Shown: positions 25,859 through 35,460 of the stretch, piece after piece | Layout of the letters: each line of letters begins with the position of its first letter | Position numbering within the stretch: the first letter of the stretch is position 1 | Origin: Psychroserpens luteus | GTDB taxonomy: Bacteria > Bacteroidota > Bacteroidia > Flavobacteriales > Flavobacteriaceae | Length of the DNA stretch: 64,000 bases | Reading direction: 5' to 3' | Assembly (NCBI RefSeq): GCF_015319355.1 | Contig: NZ_JADILU010000010.1 | Span: forward strand, 1 to 64,000 | Notes under the pieces: generated by a model | Told to the model about the DNA's origin: nothing | Database searches by the model: none | Seen by the model: the letters and a program-made list of their open reading frames with translations, nothing else | Program-made: the position numbers and the translations under genes

Positions 25859-26425
25859 ATGACAACAGAAACCATAATAAGCATCTTTTTAGGTATAGGT
25901 TTATCAGCATCAGTTGGTTTTCGAGTATTTGTGCCATTGTTTGCGCTAAGTCTTGCTGCTTATTTTAATCTTTGGGAACTCAATGAGTCTTGGTTGTGGA
26001 TAGGAAGTTTAACAGCAGTCGTTACTTTAGGCGTTGCAACTCTGGTTGAAATATTTGGTTACTATATACCTTATATAGACAACTTATTAGATTCTATTGC
26101 AATCCCGCTGGCAACTATTGCAGGAACCGCAGTTATGGTTTCTACCGTTGCAGATTTAAGTCCAGCCATAACTTGGGCTTTGGCAATCATTGCTGGAGGA
26201 GGAACAGCTGCAGCAGTTGCCGGAAGTTCTGGTTTAACACGATTGGCTTCTACGTCATTAACAGGAGGACTTGGCAATCCTATAGTTACAACTTTAGAGA
26301 CAGGAAGTTCTATTGTGATGACTATCGTATCTTTATTTATACCTGTTCTTGCTTTTATTTTCGTCATTATCCTTTTATATATCATTTTTAGAGTTTATAA
26401 AAAGATTAAGAGAAGTAAGACATAA
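25859..26425 (+). CDS. DUF4126 family membrane protein
   Basis: This 188-residue integral membrane protein has about five hydrophobic helices (near 8-30, 45-65, 80-98, 105-125 and 150-180). Small-residue-rich segments (AIIAGGGTAAAVAGSSG) fit the DUF4126 family. It probably sits in the inner membrane. The function is unknown. It precedes kdsB by 45 bp in the same direction. Confidence 0.75.
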   Translation: MTTETIISIFLGIGLSASVGFRVFVPLFALSLAAYFNLWELNESWLWIGSLTAVVTLGVATLVEIFGYYIPYIDNLLDSIAIPLATIAGTAVMVSTVADLSPAITWALAIIAGGGTAAAVAGSSGLTRLASTSLTGGLGNPIVTTLETGSSIVMTIVSLFIPVLAFIFVIILLYIIFRVYKKIKRSKT

Positions 26426-26470
26426 ATGATATTAAAGTTTTATTTTTGATACTCCACAAATTCTAATCAG

Positions 26471-27199
26471 ATGAAGATAATTTCAATGATTCCTGCACGC
26501 TACAGTGCATCTCGTTTTCCAGCTAAACTTATGCAAGATTTAGAAGGTAAAACAGTTATTTTAAGAACCTATGAGGCTACAGTAGCAACACAATTATTTG
26601 ATGATGTCTATGTAGTGACAGACAGCAAGATTATTTTTGATGAGATTACATCAAACGGTGGAAAAGCTATCATGAGCATAAAAGAACATGAATCTGGTAG
26701 TGATCGTATAGCAGAAGCTGTTGTAGATTTAGATGTTGATATTGTCGTAAACGTGCAAGGAGACGAGCCTTTTACAGAAAGAGAAAGTTTAGAGAAAGTT
26801 ATAAAAGCCTTTAAAGAAGATCACAATAAAGAGATTGATTTAGCCTCCTTAATGGTGGAAATTCATGATTGGGATGAAATTAATAATCCAAATACAGTAA
26901 AAGTTATTGTTGATCAAAACAATTTTGCTTTATATTTTTCTCGTAGTCCAATTCCATATCCAAGAGACAAAGAAGCTGGCGCGCGTTATTTTAAACACAA
27001 AGGTGTTTATGCGTTTAGAAAACAGGCTTTGTTAGATTTTAGTAAACTGCCTATGCAATTTATTGAAGCTACTGAGAAAATTGAGTGCATTAGATATTTA
27101 GAATATGGCAAACGAATTAAAATGGTAGAAACGACAATTGAAGGTGTAGAAATTGACACACCTGAAGATTTAGAACGCGCTAAAAAACTTTGGAAATAA
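26471..27199 (+). CDS. kdsB: 3-deoxy-manno-octulosonate cytidylyltransferase
   Basis: The product (242 residues) activates Kdo (or its 8-amino analogue) with CTP for transfer to lipid A. It has the N-terminal nucleotide-binding [16 protein letters not shown] and the metal-binding VNVQGDEPF, plus [10 protein letters not shown] and [10 protein letters not shown], all diagnostic for KdsB. The stop codon is followed immediately by the TTG start of the HAD gene. A Kdo 8-oxidase-like gene three genes downstream suggests that the substrate could be Kdo8N. Confidence 0.93.
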   Translation: MKIISMIPARYSASRFPAKLMQDLEGKTVILRTYEATVATQLFDDVYVVTDSKIIFDEITSNGGKAIMSIKEHESGSDRIAEAVVDLDVDIVVNVQGDEPFTERESLEKVIKAFKEDHNKEIDLASLMVEIHDWDEINNPNTVKVIVDQNNFALYFSRSPIPYPRDKEAGARYFKHKGVYAFRKQALLDFSKLPMQFIEATEKIECIRYLEYGKRIKMVETTIEGVEIDTPEDLERAKKLWK

Positions 27200-27904
27200 T
27201 TGAATAAAGACTATCAACATATTAAAGTCATCGGTTTTGATGCAGACGATACACTTTGGGTAAATGAGACTTATTTTCGTGAGGCAGAATTGGAGTTCGC
27301 TAAATTATTAGCGCCTTATGAAACTGCAAATAAAATAGACCAAGAGCTGTTTAGAAAAGAAATTGAAAATTTGCCTTTATATGGCTACGGAATTAAAGGA
27401 TTTGTACTATCTATGGTGGAAATGGCTGTTGAGATTTCAAATAATCAAGTATCAAATAAAACAATTACCAAAATATTAAATATAGGTAAAGACATGTTAG
27501 ATGCTCCAGTTGAATTATTAGATGGAGTAGAAGATGTTTTAAAAACCTTATCAAAAGATTATAAATTAATTGTTCTCACAAAAGGTGATTTATTAGACCA
27601 AGAGCGAAAACTAGAAAAGTCTAATTTGAATTCTTATTTTCATCATATTGAGGTCATGAGTGATAAGCAAGAGGTAAATTATTCTAAGGTGCTAAATCAT
27701 TTAGATATAGAACCGTCAGAATTTTTGATGATTGGGAATTCTCTAAAATCAGATATTTTACCATTAGTCAATATTGGAGCAGAGGCAATCCATATTCCTT
27801 TTCATACCACTTGGTTACATGAGCAAGTTAATGAACAAGAAACTAGAAATAAAGCTTATAAAACGATAACGCGTTTATCAGAATTAAAAATGATATTAAA
27901 TTAG
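27200..27904 (+). CDS. HAD-superfamily phosphatase
   Basis: This 234-residue protein has HAD motif I in GFDADDTLW (nucleophile Asp14, acid Asp16), motif II VLTKGD, and motif IV GNSLKSDI near residue 180. An alpha-helical cap lies between motifs I and II. This is closer to YjjG-type HAD hydrolases than to KdsC, which is smaller and lacks this cap. The start is TTG, directly abutting the kdsB stop; no ATG precedes motif I in this frame. The substrate is not known. Confidence 0.75.
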   Translation: MNKDYQHIKVIGFDADDTLWVNETYFREAELEFAKLLAPYETANKIDQELFRKEIENLPLYGYGIKGFVLSMVEMAVEISNNQVSNKTITKILNIGKDMLDAPVELLDGVEDVLKTLSKDYKLIVLTKGDLLDQERKLEKSNLNSYFHHIEVMSDKQEVNYSKVLNHLDIEPSEFLMIGNSLKSDILPLVNIGAEAIHIPFHTTWLHEQVNEQETRNKAYKTITRLSELKMILN

Positions 27905-28524
27905 TGGAAGTTATCAATCAAAATACCTGGAAACGTAAGCAACATTACGATCATTTTTCAACATTAAAAGATCCTTATTTTGCGGTCACTTTTCCAGTTG
28001 ATGTAAGTAAAGCCTATGATTTTGCAAAGGCTCACAATGTTTCTTTCTTCGGAAAGTACTTGCATGACTGCATGAAAGCGATTAATGAAGTAGACGAATT
28101 AAAATTAAGAGTAAAAGACAATCAGGTTGTTAAATATGAAACTATTAATGCATCAGCAACATTAATGCGGTCAGATCAAACATTCGGGTTTTCATATATA
28201 GAATTTGATGAGGATTTAAACCAATTTTTGGAACATCTCATTTCAGAAAAAAACAGAATAGAAGACACAGGAGCATTGTTTCCATTACGAAATGATTTAA
28301 TGTGTATTCATTGTTCTGCTATGCCTTGGGTTAATTTCTCAGGTCATAAAGAACCTGTTTCTGGGACTTTAGATTCTATACCTAAATTAGCTTTTAGTAA
28401 AACTGTTAAAGAAAATGATGGAAAATTGATGATGAATGTGTCCATAAATGTAAATCACGCATTAGTTGATGGTTATCATGTTGGATTATTTGCCGAAAAA
28501 TTTCAACATTATTTAAATAAATAA
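27904..28524 (+). CDS. CatA-family acyltransferase (chloramphenicol acetyltransferase-like)
   Basis: This 206-residue protein matches the CAT fold. The C-terminal NVNHALVDGYHVG contains the catalytic histidine (His185) and structural Asp189 in the H..xDG arrangement of the family. CAT proper usually has two adjacent histidines; here the first is Asn. The start is GTG, overlapping the stop of the HAD gene by one base. Flavobacteria commonly carry chromosomal homologues with unknown acceptors, so drug resistance should not be assumed. Envelope-sugar neighbours make acylation of a small metabolite plausible but unproven. Confidence 0.75.
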   Translation: MEVINQNTWKRKQHYDHFSTLKDPYFAVTFPVDVSKAYDFAKAHNVSFFGKYLHDCMKAINEVDELKLRVKDNQVVKYETINASATLMRSDQTFGFSYIEFDEDLNQFLEHLISEKNRIEDTGALFPLRNDLMCIHCSAMPWVNFSGHKEPVSGTLDSIPKLAFSKTVKENDGKLMMNVSINVNHALVDGYHVGLFAEKFQHYLNK

Positions 28525-28570
28525 AGATAAATCCAACTATGTTTTTATTTTTGTTAAAGAAGACAAATAA

Positions 28571-29653
28571 ATGAGTTATAAAAATTATCCAATGGTGTCC
28601 AGAATAGTTTTTGGACGAGGTAGTTTTAATCAGTTAGGAGATATAATCGCTCCTAAGCGATTAAATGTAAAAGCGCCATTTATATTTTTGGTTGATGACG
28701 TGTTTAAAGGAAATCCTTTAATAACATCAAGACTCTCATTAGCTTATGAGGATCAACTACTTTTCGTATCTGCTAAAGAAGAACCTAAAACATCACAAGT
28801 TGATGAGTTGGTAGAACAAATTATATTAAACCATAAAGATAGACCTTCTGGGATTATTGGTATTGGAGGCGGTACTGTCATGGACTTAGCTAAAGCTGTG
28901 GCAATCATGTTGACTAATGAAGGTGAAGCTAAAAATTATCAAGGTTGGGATTTAGTTAAAAATCCAGCAATTTACCATGTTGGTGTACCAACCATATCTG
29001 GTACAGGAGCCGAAGTTTCTAGAACAACCATACTAACTGGACCAGAAAGAAAATTAGGTATAAATAGTGATTTCACGCCTTTTGATCAAGTTATTTTAGA
29101 TCCAGAATTAACAGTAGATGTGCCAAAAGATCAATGGTTTTATACAGGTATGGATTGTTTTGTACACTGTATTGAATCTTTAAATGGGACTTACTTAAAC
29201 GCATTTAGTCAAAGCTACGGAGAAAAAGCATTGGAGCTTTGCAAAGAAATATTTTTAGAAGATTCTCTTTCTATTGAAGATTCTCAAGACAAATTAATGA
29301 TGGCTTCCTGGCATGGAGGAATGAGTATTGCGTACTCTCAAGTAGGAGTTGCACATGCGATGAGCTACGGTTTGGGTTATCTTTTAGGTATTAAACACGG
29401 AATTGGAAACTGTATCGTTTTTGAACATTTAGAGGACTATTATCCCGAAGGTGTTGCCATGTACAAAGCCATGAGAAAAAAGCATAACATTTCAATACCT
29501 CAAGGCATTTGTGAGCATTTAGGAGATGACGAATTTGACATCATGATTGATGTTGCATTAAGTTTGACACCATTATGGGAAAATGCAATTGGTGATAACT
29601 GGGAAGAAATAATTACAAGAGATAAGTTGAAAGCACTCTACCAAAAGATGTAA
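28571..29653 (+). CDS. kdnB: Iron-type alcohol dehydrogenase, KdnB-like Kdo 8-oxidase
   Basis: This 360-residue metal-dependent dehydrogenase has the nucleotide loop GIGGGTVMD (97-105). Its metal ligands are Asp195, His199, His262 and His276 (MDCFVHC, AHAMSYG, KHGIGN). The N-terminus SRIVFGRGSF, with QGWDLVKNPA, VGVPTISGTGAEVSRT and LNAFSQSYGEK, resembles KdnB as I recall it. KdnB oxidises the C8 of Kdo before transamination to Kdo8N. The kdsB gene lies upstream. The aminotransferase KdnA (DegT family) is not in this window. The general class is certain; the KdnB assignment is probable. Confidence 0.75.
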   Translation: MSYKNYPMVSRIVFGRGSFNQLGDIIAPKRLNVKAPFIFLVDDVFKGNPLITSRLSLAYEDQLLFVSAKEEPKTSQVDELVEQIILNHKDRPSGIIGIGGGTVMDLAKAVAIMLTNEGEAKNYQGWDLVKNPAIYHVGVPTISGTGAEVSRTTILTGPERKLGINSDFTPFDQVILDPELTVDVPKDQWFYTGMDCFVHCIESLNGTYLNAFSQSYGEKALELCKEIFLEDSLSIEDSQDKLMMASWHGGMSIAYSQVGVAHAMSYGLGYLLGIKHGIGNCIVFEHLEDYYPEGVAMYKAMRKKHNISIPQGICEHLGDDEFDIMIDVALSLTPLWENAIGDNWEEIITRDKLKALYQKM

Positions 29654-29654
29654 T

Positions 29655-30203
29655 ATGAGATGGCTTGTAAGTTTTATTTATTTCAAATTATTAGGCTGGA
29701 AATTCACTGGCAATACTAATTTTTCTCAAGACACAGTTAAAAAAGCAGTGATTATTGCTGTTCCTCATACAAGTTGGCAGGATTTTTTTATCGGAATGTT
29801 TCTTCGGAAATTAACAGGAGTTAAAACCAATTTTGTTGGTAAAAAAGAACTCTTTACTTGGCCTCTAGGTTATTATTTTAGAGCAGTAGGTGGTTCGCCT
29901 TTAGATAGAACATCTGGACAAAATAAGGTGGAAGCTATAGCTGAGTTATTTAAAAACAAAGAAGAATTTAGGTTAACGCTCGCTCCAGAAGGTACTCGTA
30001 AAAATGTAAAACAATGGCGAACAGGTTTCTACTACATTGCCAAAGCAGCTAATGTGCCAATCATTATGTTTACCCTAGATTTTAAAAATAAAGAAAATCA
30101 TATTTCAGAACCTTTCTATCCTACAGATGATGTAGAAGCAGATTTTGCTTTTATGAAAGCGTTCTTTAAAGGTGTTGTGGGTAAAATTCCTGAGTATTCT
30201 TAA
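29655..30203 (+). CDS. PlsC-like lysophospholipid acyltransferase family protein
   Basis: This 182-residue protein carries the HX4D catalytic motif (PHTSWQD, His38/Asp43) and the EGTR motif (Glu112-Arg115) of glycerolipid acyltransferases. A single hydrophobic stretch lies near the N-terminus. It is shorter than PlsC (about 240 residues), as is usual for this bacteroidetal subfamily. It starts one base after the KdnB-like gene, which ties it to the envelope cluster. The acyl acceptor is unknown. Confidence 0.8.
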   Translation: MRWLVSFIYFKLLGWKFTGNTNFSQDTVKKAVIIAVPHTSWQDFFIGMFLRKLTGVKTNFVGKKELFTWPLGYYFRAVGGSPLDRTSGQNKVEAIAELFKNKEEFRLTLAPEGTRKNVKQWRTGFYYIAKAANVPIIMFTLDFKNKENHISEPFYPTDDVEADFAFMKAFFKGVVGKIPEYS

Positions 30204-30216
30204 ACAGATTTTAAAA

Positions 30217-31014
30217 GTGAATGTACAAAGTAGGGCATATGTTTTAATTATCGTAATGCTATGTATCGCTTCAATAGATTGTGCAGCACAAGTTAAAATG
30301 CCACAATTAATTAGTTATTCTTCTTCGGAATGTGAAGAGATCTATTACCAAAATAGACGCAAGGTTCAAAATCGTATTCTAAATCATACCATTACAGATT
30401 CTTCTCAAGTTTATAAGGTCTTCGTAGCGACTAATTGCGAACGTACAGCAGAAGGCGAAATCAAATTTATAAATGATACACTTAAATTGAGGCATCATGG
30501 TGTTTGGGAATTTTCCGAAGAGATAGAAAAAATCAACGATTCAATTACTATAGTTACAGAAATACGTATTGAAGAATTAGTAGAATGTGATTGTGCTTAT
30601 GAATTGGTTTATGAAATTTCAGGATTAAAAACACAACCACAAATTGTAACTTTAAATGGAGAGACTATTACAAATACCAAGCATAAATATAAAGTGAGAC
30701 GAAAAGCTCCTAAGTTTGATATTGTGGATAATGATACTATCAACCTAATCGATATTTATGGTTTAAAACAAAAAACTCATGTTGTATTAAGACCTGATGG
30801 AAAATTGCTTTCTAAAATTTATTATGTGGATGAAAAACCAATGTCAGGCTTAGCAAAAGTACGCTATAATACAAATGGTTTTGATCGTATAGAAATGCAT
30901 CTAGAAAATGGCAATTACACTAAACGTATATACTATAAAAACGGGAAACTGTTTAAAACTTGCGATACAGAAGGTGCTTTTGAAGATGATACTAATTGTT
31001 TCTTTGTAAAATAA
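30217..31014 (+). CDS. Secreted protein of unknown function
   Basis: The frame is open from 30172, overlapping the acyltransferase gene. A GTG at 30217, 13 bases after that gene's stop, gives a clean signal peptide (AYVLIIVMLCIASIDCAAQ), so I choose it: 265 residues. An ATG at 30256 would leave too short a signal. The mature part has beta-rich segments and a C-terminal stretch with repeated YY/GK features (RIYYKNGKLFKTC), faintly like MORN-type repeats. No family was recognised. Confidence 0.6.
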   Translation: MNVQSRAYVLIIVMLCIASIDCAAQVKMPQLISYSSSECEEIYYQNRRKVQNRILNHTITDSSQVYKVFVATNCERTAEGEIKFINDTLKLRHHGVWEFSEEIEKINDSITIVTEIRIEELVECDCAYELVYEISGLKTQPQIVTLNGETITNTKHKYKVRRKAPKFDIVDNDTINLIDIYGLKQKTHVVLRPDGKLLSKIYYVDEKPMSGLAKVRYNTNGFDRIEMHLENGNYTKRIYYKNGKLFKTCDTEGAFEDDTNCFFVK

Positions 31015-31135
31015 AATTGACGCAAAACCTTTTAAGTTAGCACTTTGGCACACATTTTGACTGTATATAAGTGTAATTAATACTGAAACATAAAGTAAAC
31101 GTAAGTCCCTAAAAAGAAACAGAATTAATTATTAC

Positions 31136-31168
31136 AAAAGCTACTTAATTTATTTAAGTAGCTTTTTT
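31136..31168. terminator. Intrinsic terminator
   Basis: The stem AAAGCTACTTA / TAAGTAGCTTT with a short AT loop is followed by six T residues. It terminates the envelope cluster on the plus strand and lies just before the convergent NTF2-like gene. Confidence 0.8.
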
Positions 31169-31197
31169 GTTTTATATCAATTTAACTAAAAAAGATA

Positions 31198-31662
31198 TTA
31201 CAATTTAGCCTCAAATTTGGTTAGTAATTGATTGGTTTGTTGATTAAGCTTTTTCTTAAAAAATGAAGTACCACCAAGTAATAAGCCTTTTAATCCAAGC
31301 GCTTGTTTAGACCACGTATGAAGATTAAAAGTATCTGTATGTTTTATGATTTTACCATCTTTAAATTCAAAATGCGCTATTATTTTATTATGAACAGGTC
31401 TTCCAGTTTTACTAAACATATAGTGAGCTTCCCATTTCGCATTTCCCATTTGACCTTTAGAGTTGATATCTGAGTATTCTACTTTAAAATCTTTACCTTT
31501 TTGAGACGTAATTAACATTCGCCACATGTTTTTAGCATGGTCACCTTTTAAAACTCCAAATGCAGGATCTTCAAAAACAATATCATCATGATAACACGCT
31601 ACCATTGATTCTGCATCTTGATTTTTAAAAGCACTGTAAAAATTTTCTATAATTGAATTCAT
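31198..31662 (-). CDS. NTF2/SnoaL-like cytoplasmic protein
   Basis: This 154-residue protein has a typical NTF2-like opening (IIENFYSAFKNQDAESMVACYHDDIVFEDPAFG) and a later ARW-type strand (GNAKWEAHYMFSKTGRPVHNKIIAHFEFKDGKI). These match SnoaL-like nuclear transport factor 2 domains. There is no signal peptide. The C-terminus adds a basic helical tail. Family members bind small molecules or act as isomerases; no substrate can be named. Confidence 0.75.
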   Translation of the reverse strand: MNSIIENFYSAFKNQDAESMVACYHDDIVFEDPAFGVLKGDHAKNMWRMLITSQKGKDFKVEYSDINSKGQMGNAKWEAHYMFSKTGRPVHNKIIAHFEFKDGKIIKHTDTFNLHTWSKQALGLKGLLLGGTSFFKKKLNQQTNQLLTKFEAKL

Positions 31663-31765
31663 GCAATAAAGTTAATCATTATTAGTTTACGAAAACTGTA
31701 TCATTAAAATTTGCGTAAATAGAGTAGTAGCAATTATCTGCTTTTAAAATTGCTCTAAAAAAGAG

Positions 31766-31795
31766 AAAAGACCATCAGAAATGATGGTCTTTTTG
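31766..31795. terminator. Intrinsic terminator
   Basis: The stem AAAAGACCATCA / TGATGGTCTTTT with a short loop is flanked by T on one side and A on the other. Read on the minus strand it follows the 31841-32341 gene. Confidence 0.75.
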
Positions 31796-31840
31796 TTTTT
31801 AATTAATAAAAGTCTTGGTGTTTATATGACTCTAGCTTAT

Positions 31841-32341
31841 TTATTCTATAATACCATTAAATGTCTTGTATTGAGCATATACGTCAATCCCAAAAAGTTC
31901 CCATTGTAAAATACCATTAGCTGTAAATTCTAATTGCTTAGTCTTACTATTGTTTTTTGTTTCGATTGTTTTAAAATCCCAAACATAGCCACTTATAAAT
32001 CCAGTCAAAGAACTATTGCTTGATATAGGAATAAATTCATTTTCGTCAATTGAGTATTTCAAGCTTAAATTAATGTCAAAAGCTAAATTATCTTCCAATA
32101 ATATTCTTTTAACTTTACTATTATTATTGTTATAACCTTCTGTTATTATTATCCGGTTATTGGGTTTATCTTCATTAGATGCTGAAATGATTTGCGTAAT
32201 TCCAATAATCATTATAAAGATTGAAATATATTTAAATTGAGGCTTAAAAATCCTTTTACCTTTAGCTATAAATCCAACAATTAGATATAAAAAGCACAAA
32301 AAAATTATTCCGTTTATTATTGACCAAATTAGATACATCAT
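31841..32341 (-). CDS. Small membrane protein of unknown function
   Basis: This 166-residue protein has two N-terminal membrane helices (about 4-26 and 36-54), then a soluble beta-rich part (ILLEDNLAFDINLSLKYSI, FISGYVWDFKTIET). Two ATG codons are adjacent at the start. The protein has no recognised family. It lies 22 bp downstream of the DUF349 gene and may be transcribed with it. Confidence 0.5.
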   Translation of the reverse strand: MMYLIWSIINGIIFLCFLYLIVGFIAKGKRIFKPQFKYISIFIMIIGITQIISASNEDKPNNRIIITEGYNNNNSKVKRILLEDNLAFDINLSLKYSIDENEFIPISSNSSLTGFISGYVWDFKTIETKNNSKTKQLEFTANGILQWELFGIDVYAQYKTFNGIIE

Positions 32342-32363
32342 AATTTTTTATTATAGCAATGAT

Positions 32364-34475
32364 TTAATACATACCCTTAATTTTTCTCAATTTATCTTCC
32401 CAAATAGAAAGCGTCTTTTTGTGTTTATCAACGTTTTTAAATACTTCTTTTACTAAAGGATTACTTTCATCAACATTCGAGAAAAACTGTAAGTTGTTTT
32501 CTAATTGAATAATTTCTCCCTTGACCTCTCCAATTTTCTTTCTTATGAAGTTTTGCTCGTTATCTAATAATCGAGTATCACCAGGTTGTGCTAAATTTTC
32601 AAGCTTGTTTTCAAACTTGATCATCTCAAGTTTAGCTCTATCCATATCTAACTTACCAAATAAACCATCTAGCGCTTTATTGAATTTCCCATCAATATAA
32701 CGTTTGTTAGAAGGTACATGCCCAATAGCTTTCCAAGCTGCAATTTTTTCTTTAATAGTAACGATATCTTTTTTAGAATCACCAGACAATTCTAAAGCGT
32801 TTACTTCTTTAAGCATGGTGTTTTTTTGCTCATAAGCAACCATTAATTCTTTATTAGCTTCATCACGCTCTGAATTTAATCTATCAAAATAGGCATTACA
32901 AGCACCTTTAAATTGCTTCCATATTTTGTCACTATCTTTTCTTGGTACATGACCAATTTCTTTCCAATCACCTTGAATTTTTTTCATTAAAGGTGTTGTT
33001 TTTGCTAAGTCTTCATTATCCTTATTATCTAAGGCTATTTGAATTAACGCTTTCTTTTTCTCTAAGTTATCGTATTGATCTTTTTTGAGACTTTTGTAGA
33101 AATTATTTTTTTGACGATTAAAAGTTCTAACCGCATCTTTAAATTTAGACCACGTAGCTTCATTTACTTTTTGAGGCACTTTCCCAGCTTTAAAGAATTC
33201 TTCTCTTAAAGTTTCAATAGATTTTATCTTCTTTTGCCAAGCATTATGGGCATTAGAAGTATCGTTAGAAATCGCTATAATTCTAGAAATAATCTCTTCT
33301 TTTACTTCTAAGTTTTTCTCACGACCTTTATCTAAATCTGCATAGTAACCTTGACGTTTGTCATGTATCGTTTTGGTTGCTTTACTAAAACGCTCCCAAA
33401 CTTCATCACGATGTTCTCTAGATACAGGACCTAATTCCTCTTTCCACATTTTATGCAATACTTGCAATTCTCTAAAAGAACGATTGATATTATCATCTGC
33501 AGCTAATTCTTCTGCTCGCTCAATAATCTTAGTTTTTTGCTCTAAATTGTGTTTAAAATCTAGATCACGCAAATCTCTATTTAAATGCAATACATCATAA
33601 AAAACTTCAACATTATGATGATAAGAATTCCATGCGTTATTGTAACGATCTCTAGGTATAGGACCAGCATTTCTCCACTGCTCTTGTAAATCTTTGAAGG
33701 TTTTGTATGTAGTATTAATATTTTCTTCATCATTGACCAAACCTTTTATTTGCTCAATAATTTGTAATCTATTGTCAAGATTCCCTTTTAAATTATTCTC
33801 ACGTTGCTTGTAATAAGCACCTAAATTATTTCTATAGGTTTTAAAGACATTATTAAACTGTTTTTTAACAGGAGAAGCATAGTAGAAGTCAATTTCATTA
33901 CCACCTTCATTTAAAAATTCTTCCTTTTTCTCATCTAATAATGCATCAAATTTAGAATTGAATTCAGATTTTATCTCTTCAACTTGCGATTTAATGTTTT
34001 GTACTTTATGATTTTCTATCAGTTGCTCGAACTCAATTGATAACTGCTCCATTGACATAGAGTGGTAGTCTTTAGATTCTAATGTGTGACGCTCAGCATT
34101 TTCTTCATCTTCAGCATCTTCAGCATTAGATTCATCAATTTCTTCAACATGGGCATCTGCTTTTTTAGTAGCTTCAGGTGCTGTAGAATCTTCAGTTGTT
34201 TCAACGACTTCTTTTACTTCTTCTGTAATTGCCTCAGTAGTTTCAGCAACCTCTTCGGTAACGTTCTCTGTGATTTCTTCAACAACTTCTTTTACGTCTT
34301 CAGTAATCGTTTCAACTGTTTCTGTGACATCGTCGTTAGACTCTTCAACTATTGTTTTGATTTCTTCGGAAATTGGCTCACTCTCAGTAGTAGAACTTTC
34401 TGGAGTTTGAGGTGTTTCAGTAGATTTTAATTCTTTGTTTCCATCTGCTTCTTGCAGGTTATCATTCTCAGACAT
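32364..34475 (-). CDS. DUF349 repeat protein
   Basis: This 703-residue cytoplasmic protein has a highly acidic, low-complexity N-terminus (about 1-140) rich in TEEV/KEVVE repeats. At least five tandem DUF349 modules follow, each with a W..GPIPRD- or W..IGHVPR-type motif and long charged helices. The C-terminus is coiled-coil. Family members are widespread in Bacteroidota; the molecular function is not established. The acidic repeats are also repetitive in DNA, making shadow frames on the plus strand. Confidence 0.85.
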   Translation of the reverse strand: MSENDNLQEADGNKELKSTETPQTPESSTTESEPISEEIKTIVEESNDDVTETVETITEDVKEVVEEITENVTEEVAETTEAITEEVKEVVETTEDSTAPEATKKADAHVEEIDESNAEDAEDEENAERHTLESKDYHSMSMEQLSIEFEQLIENHKVQNIKSQVEEIKSEFNSKFDALLDEKKEEFLNEGGNEIDFYYASPVKKQFNNVFKTYRNNLGAYYKQRENNLKGNLDNRLQIIEQIKGLVNDEENINTTYKTFKDLQEQWRNAGPIPRDRYNNAWNSYHHNVEVFYDVLHLNRDLRDLDFKHNLEQKTKIIERAEELAADDNINRSFRELQVLHKMWKEELGPVSREHRDEVWERFSKATKTIHDKRQGYYADLDKGREKNLEVKEEIISRIIAISNDTSNAHNAWQKKIKSIETLREEFFKAGKVPQKVNEATWSKFKDAVRTFNRQKNNFYKSLKKDQYDNLEKKKALIQIALDNKDNEDLAKTTPLMKKIQGDWKEIGHVPRKDSDKIWKQFKGACNAYFDRLNSERDEANKELMVAYEQKNTMLKEVNALELSGDSKKDIVTIKEKIAAWKAIGHVPSNKRYIDGKFNKALDGLFGKLDMDRAKLEMIKFENKLENLAQPGDTRLLDNEQNFIRKKIGEVKGEIIQLENNLQFFSNVDESNPLVKEVFKNVDKHKKTLSIWEDKLRKIKGMY

Positions 34476-34719
34476 TTTTCAATGTTTTATATATTAGAAG
34501 GCTAAGATACTAACAAGAGGCTGATTTACAAAACAGAAGTCGTTGTTTAGACCTCTTATGCTTATTAAATATAAAAATAGTCCATCAAATTCGTTTCTAT
34601 TTCCATTATATTTCAATATAAAATAGAACCGTAGCTAAGGCTATACTTATGTTTTCTATATGATATAAAAGAAAATACAATTCAAATTTGTTATCTACTA
34701 TTTTGAAATTTATTTGATA

Positions 34720-35460
34720 TTAAAAGGTTAAATCCCATATTCTCCAAGCCTTTTCTGCTTGATACTCTAACATTTTGAGTCCGTTGCAGATTTCGGCACC
34801 TTGAGATTTGCCTATTTTTAAGAATTTTGTTTCACTCGGATTATAAATAACATCGAATAAAAAATGTTTATCGGTAATCCCATCATAAGGAATATTTGGA
34901 CATTCATTTACATTTGGATGCGTTCCAATTGGTGTACTATTTATAATAATAGTGTAATGACCTAAAATTTCCGAAGTTAAAGTTTCGTAAGTAAATTTGA
35001 CACCTGGTTTTTTTGTTCTAGAAACGTATTCAAATTTGATATTTAGCTTTTTAAGCGTGTAGGCAATTGCTTTAGAAGCGCCTCCTGTACCTAGAATTAA
35101 TGCTTTTTTATGATGTGGTTTTAGGAATGGTTTTATGGATTTTTTAAATCCGTAGCAATCTGTATTATAACCTTTTAATCTTCCTTTTTTGTCAATTGTA
35201 ATCGTGTTTACTGCACCTATTTTTCTAGCTTTTTTATTTAGGCTATCCAAGTAAGGAATAATATCTTCTTTATACGGAATAGTGACATTAAAACCCACAA
35301 TGTTATGATCTTTGGTGAAGAGTTCTTTAAATTCTGAAATGTGCTTCAAATCAAAATTCTCATACGTAAATGGAAGTTTTTGCTTCTCAAATTTTTCAGC
35401 GAAATAACCTCTAGAAAACGAGTATGAAATATCTTTACCTATTAAACCTAATCTACTCAT
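34720..35460 (-). CDS. aroE: Shikimate dehydrogenase
   Basis: The product (246 residues) reduces 3-dehydroshikimate with NADPH in the aromatic pathway. Visible motifs are GLIGKDISYSFSRGYF, the catalytic-lysine loop NVTIPYKEDI, NTDCYGF, and the nucleotide loop ILGTGGASKAIAYTL. An ATG eight codons into the open frame (35460) gives the family-typical N-terminus and is preferred. It overlaps the end of the DUF368 gene by eight bases, indicating coupling. Confidence 0.93.
   Translation of the reverse strand: MSRLGLIGKDISYSFSRGYFAEKFEKQKLPFTYENFDLKHISEFKELFTKDHNIVGFNVTIPYKEDIIPYLDSLNKKARKIGAVNTITIDKKGRLKGYNTDCYGFKKSIKPFLKPHHKKALILGTGGASKAIAYTLKKLNIKFEYVSRTKKPGVKFTYETLTSEILGHYTIIINSTPIGTHPNVNECPNIPYDGITDKHFLFDVIYNPSETKFLKIGKSQGAEICNGLKMLEYQAEKAWRIWDLTF

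Noticed and set aside
27200-27904. Assigning the HAD protein as KdsC (Kdo-8-phosphate phosphatase)
   Set aside because: KdsC is smaller and lacks the helical cap seen here; only position next to kdsB supports it.
27904-28524. Calling the CatA-like gene a chloramphenicol resistance gene
   Set aside because: Only family-level similarity is visible; the context is housekeeping and no mobile element is near.
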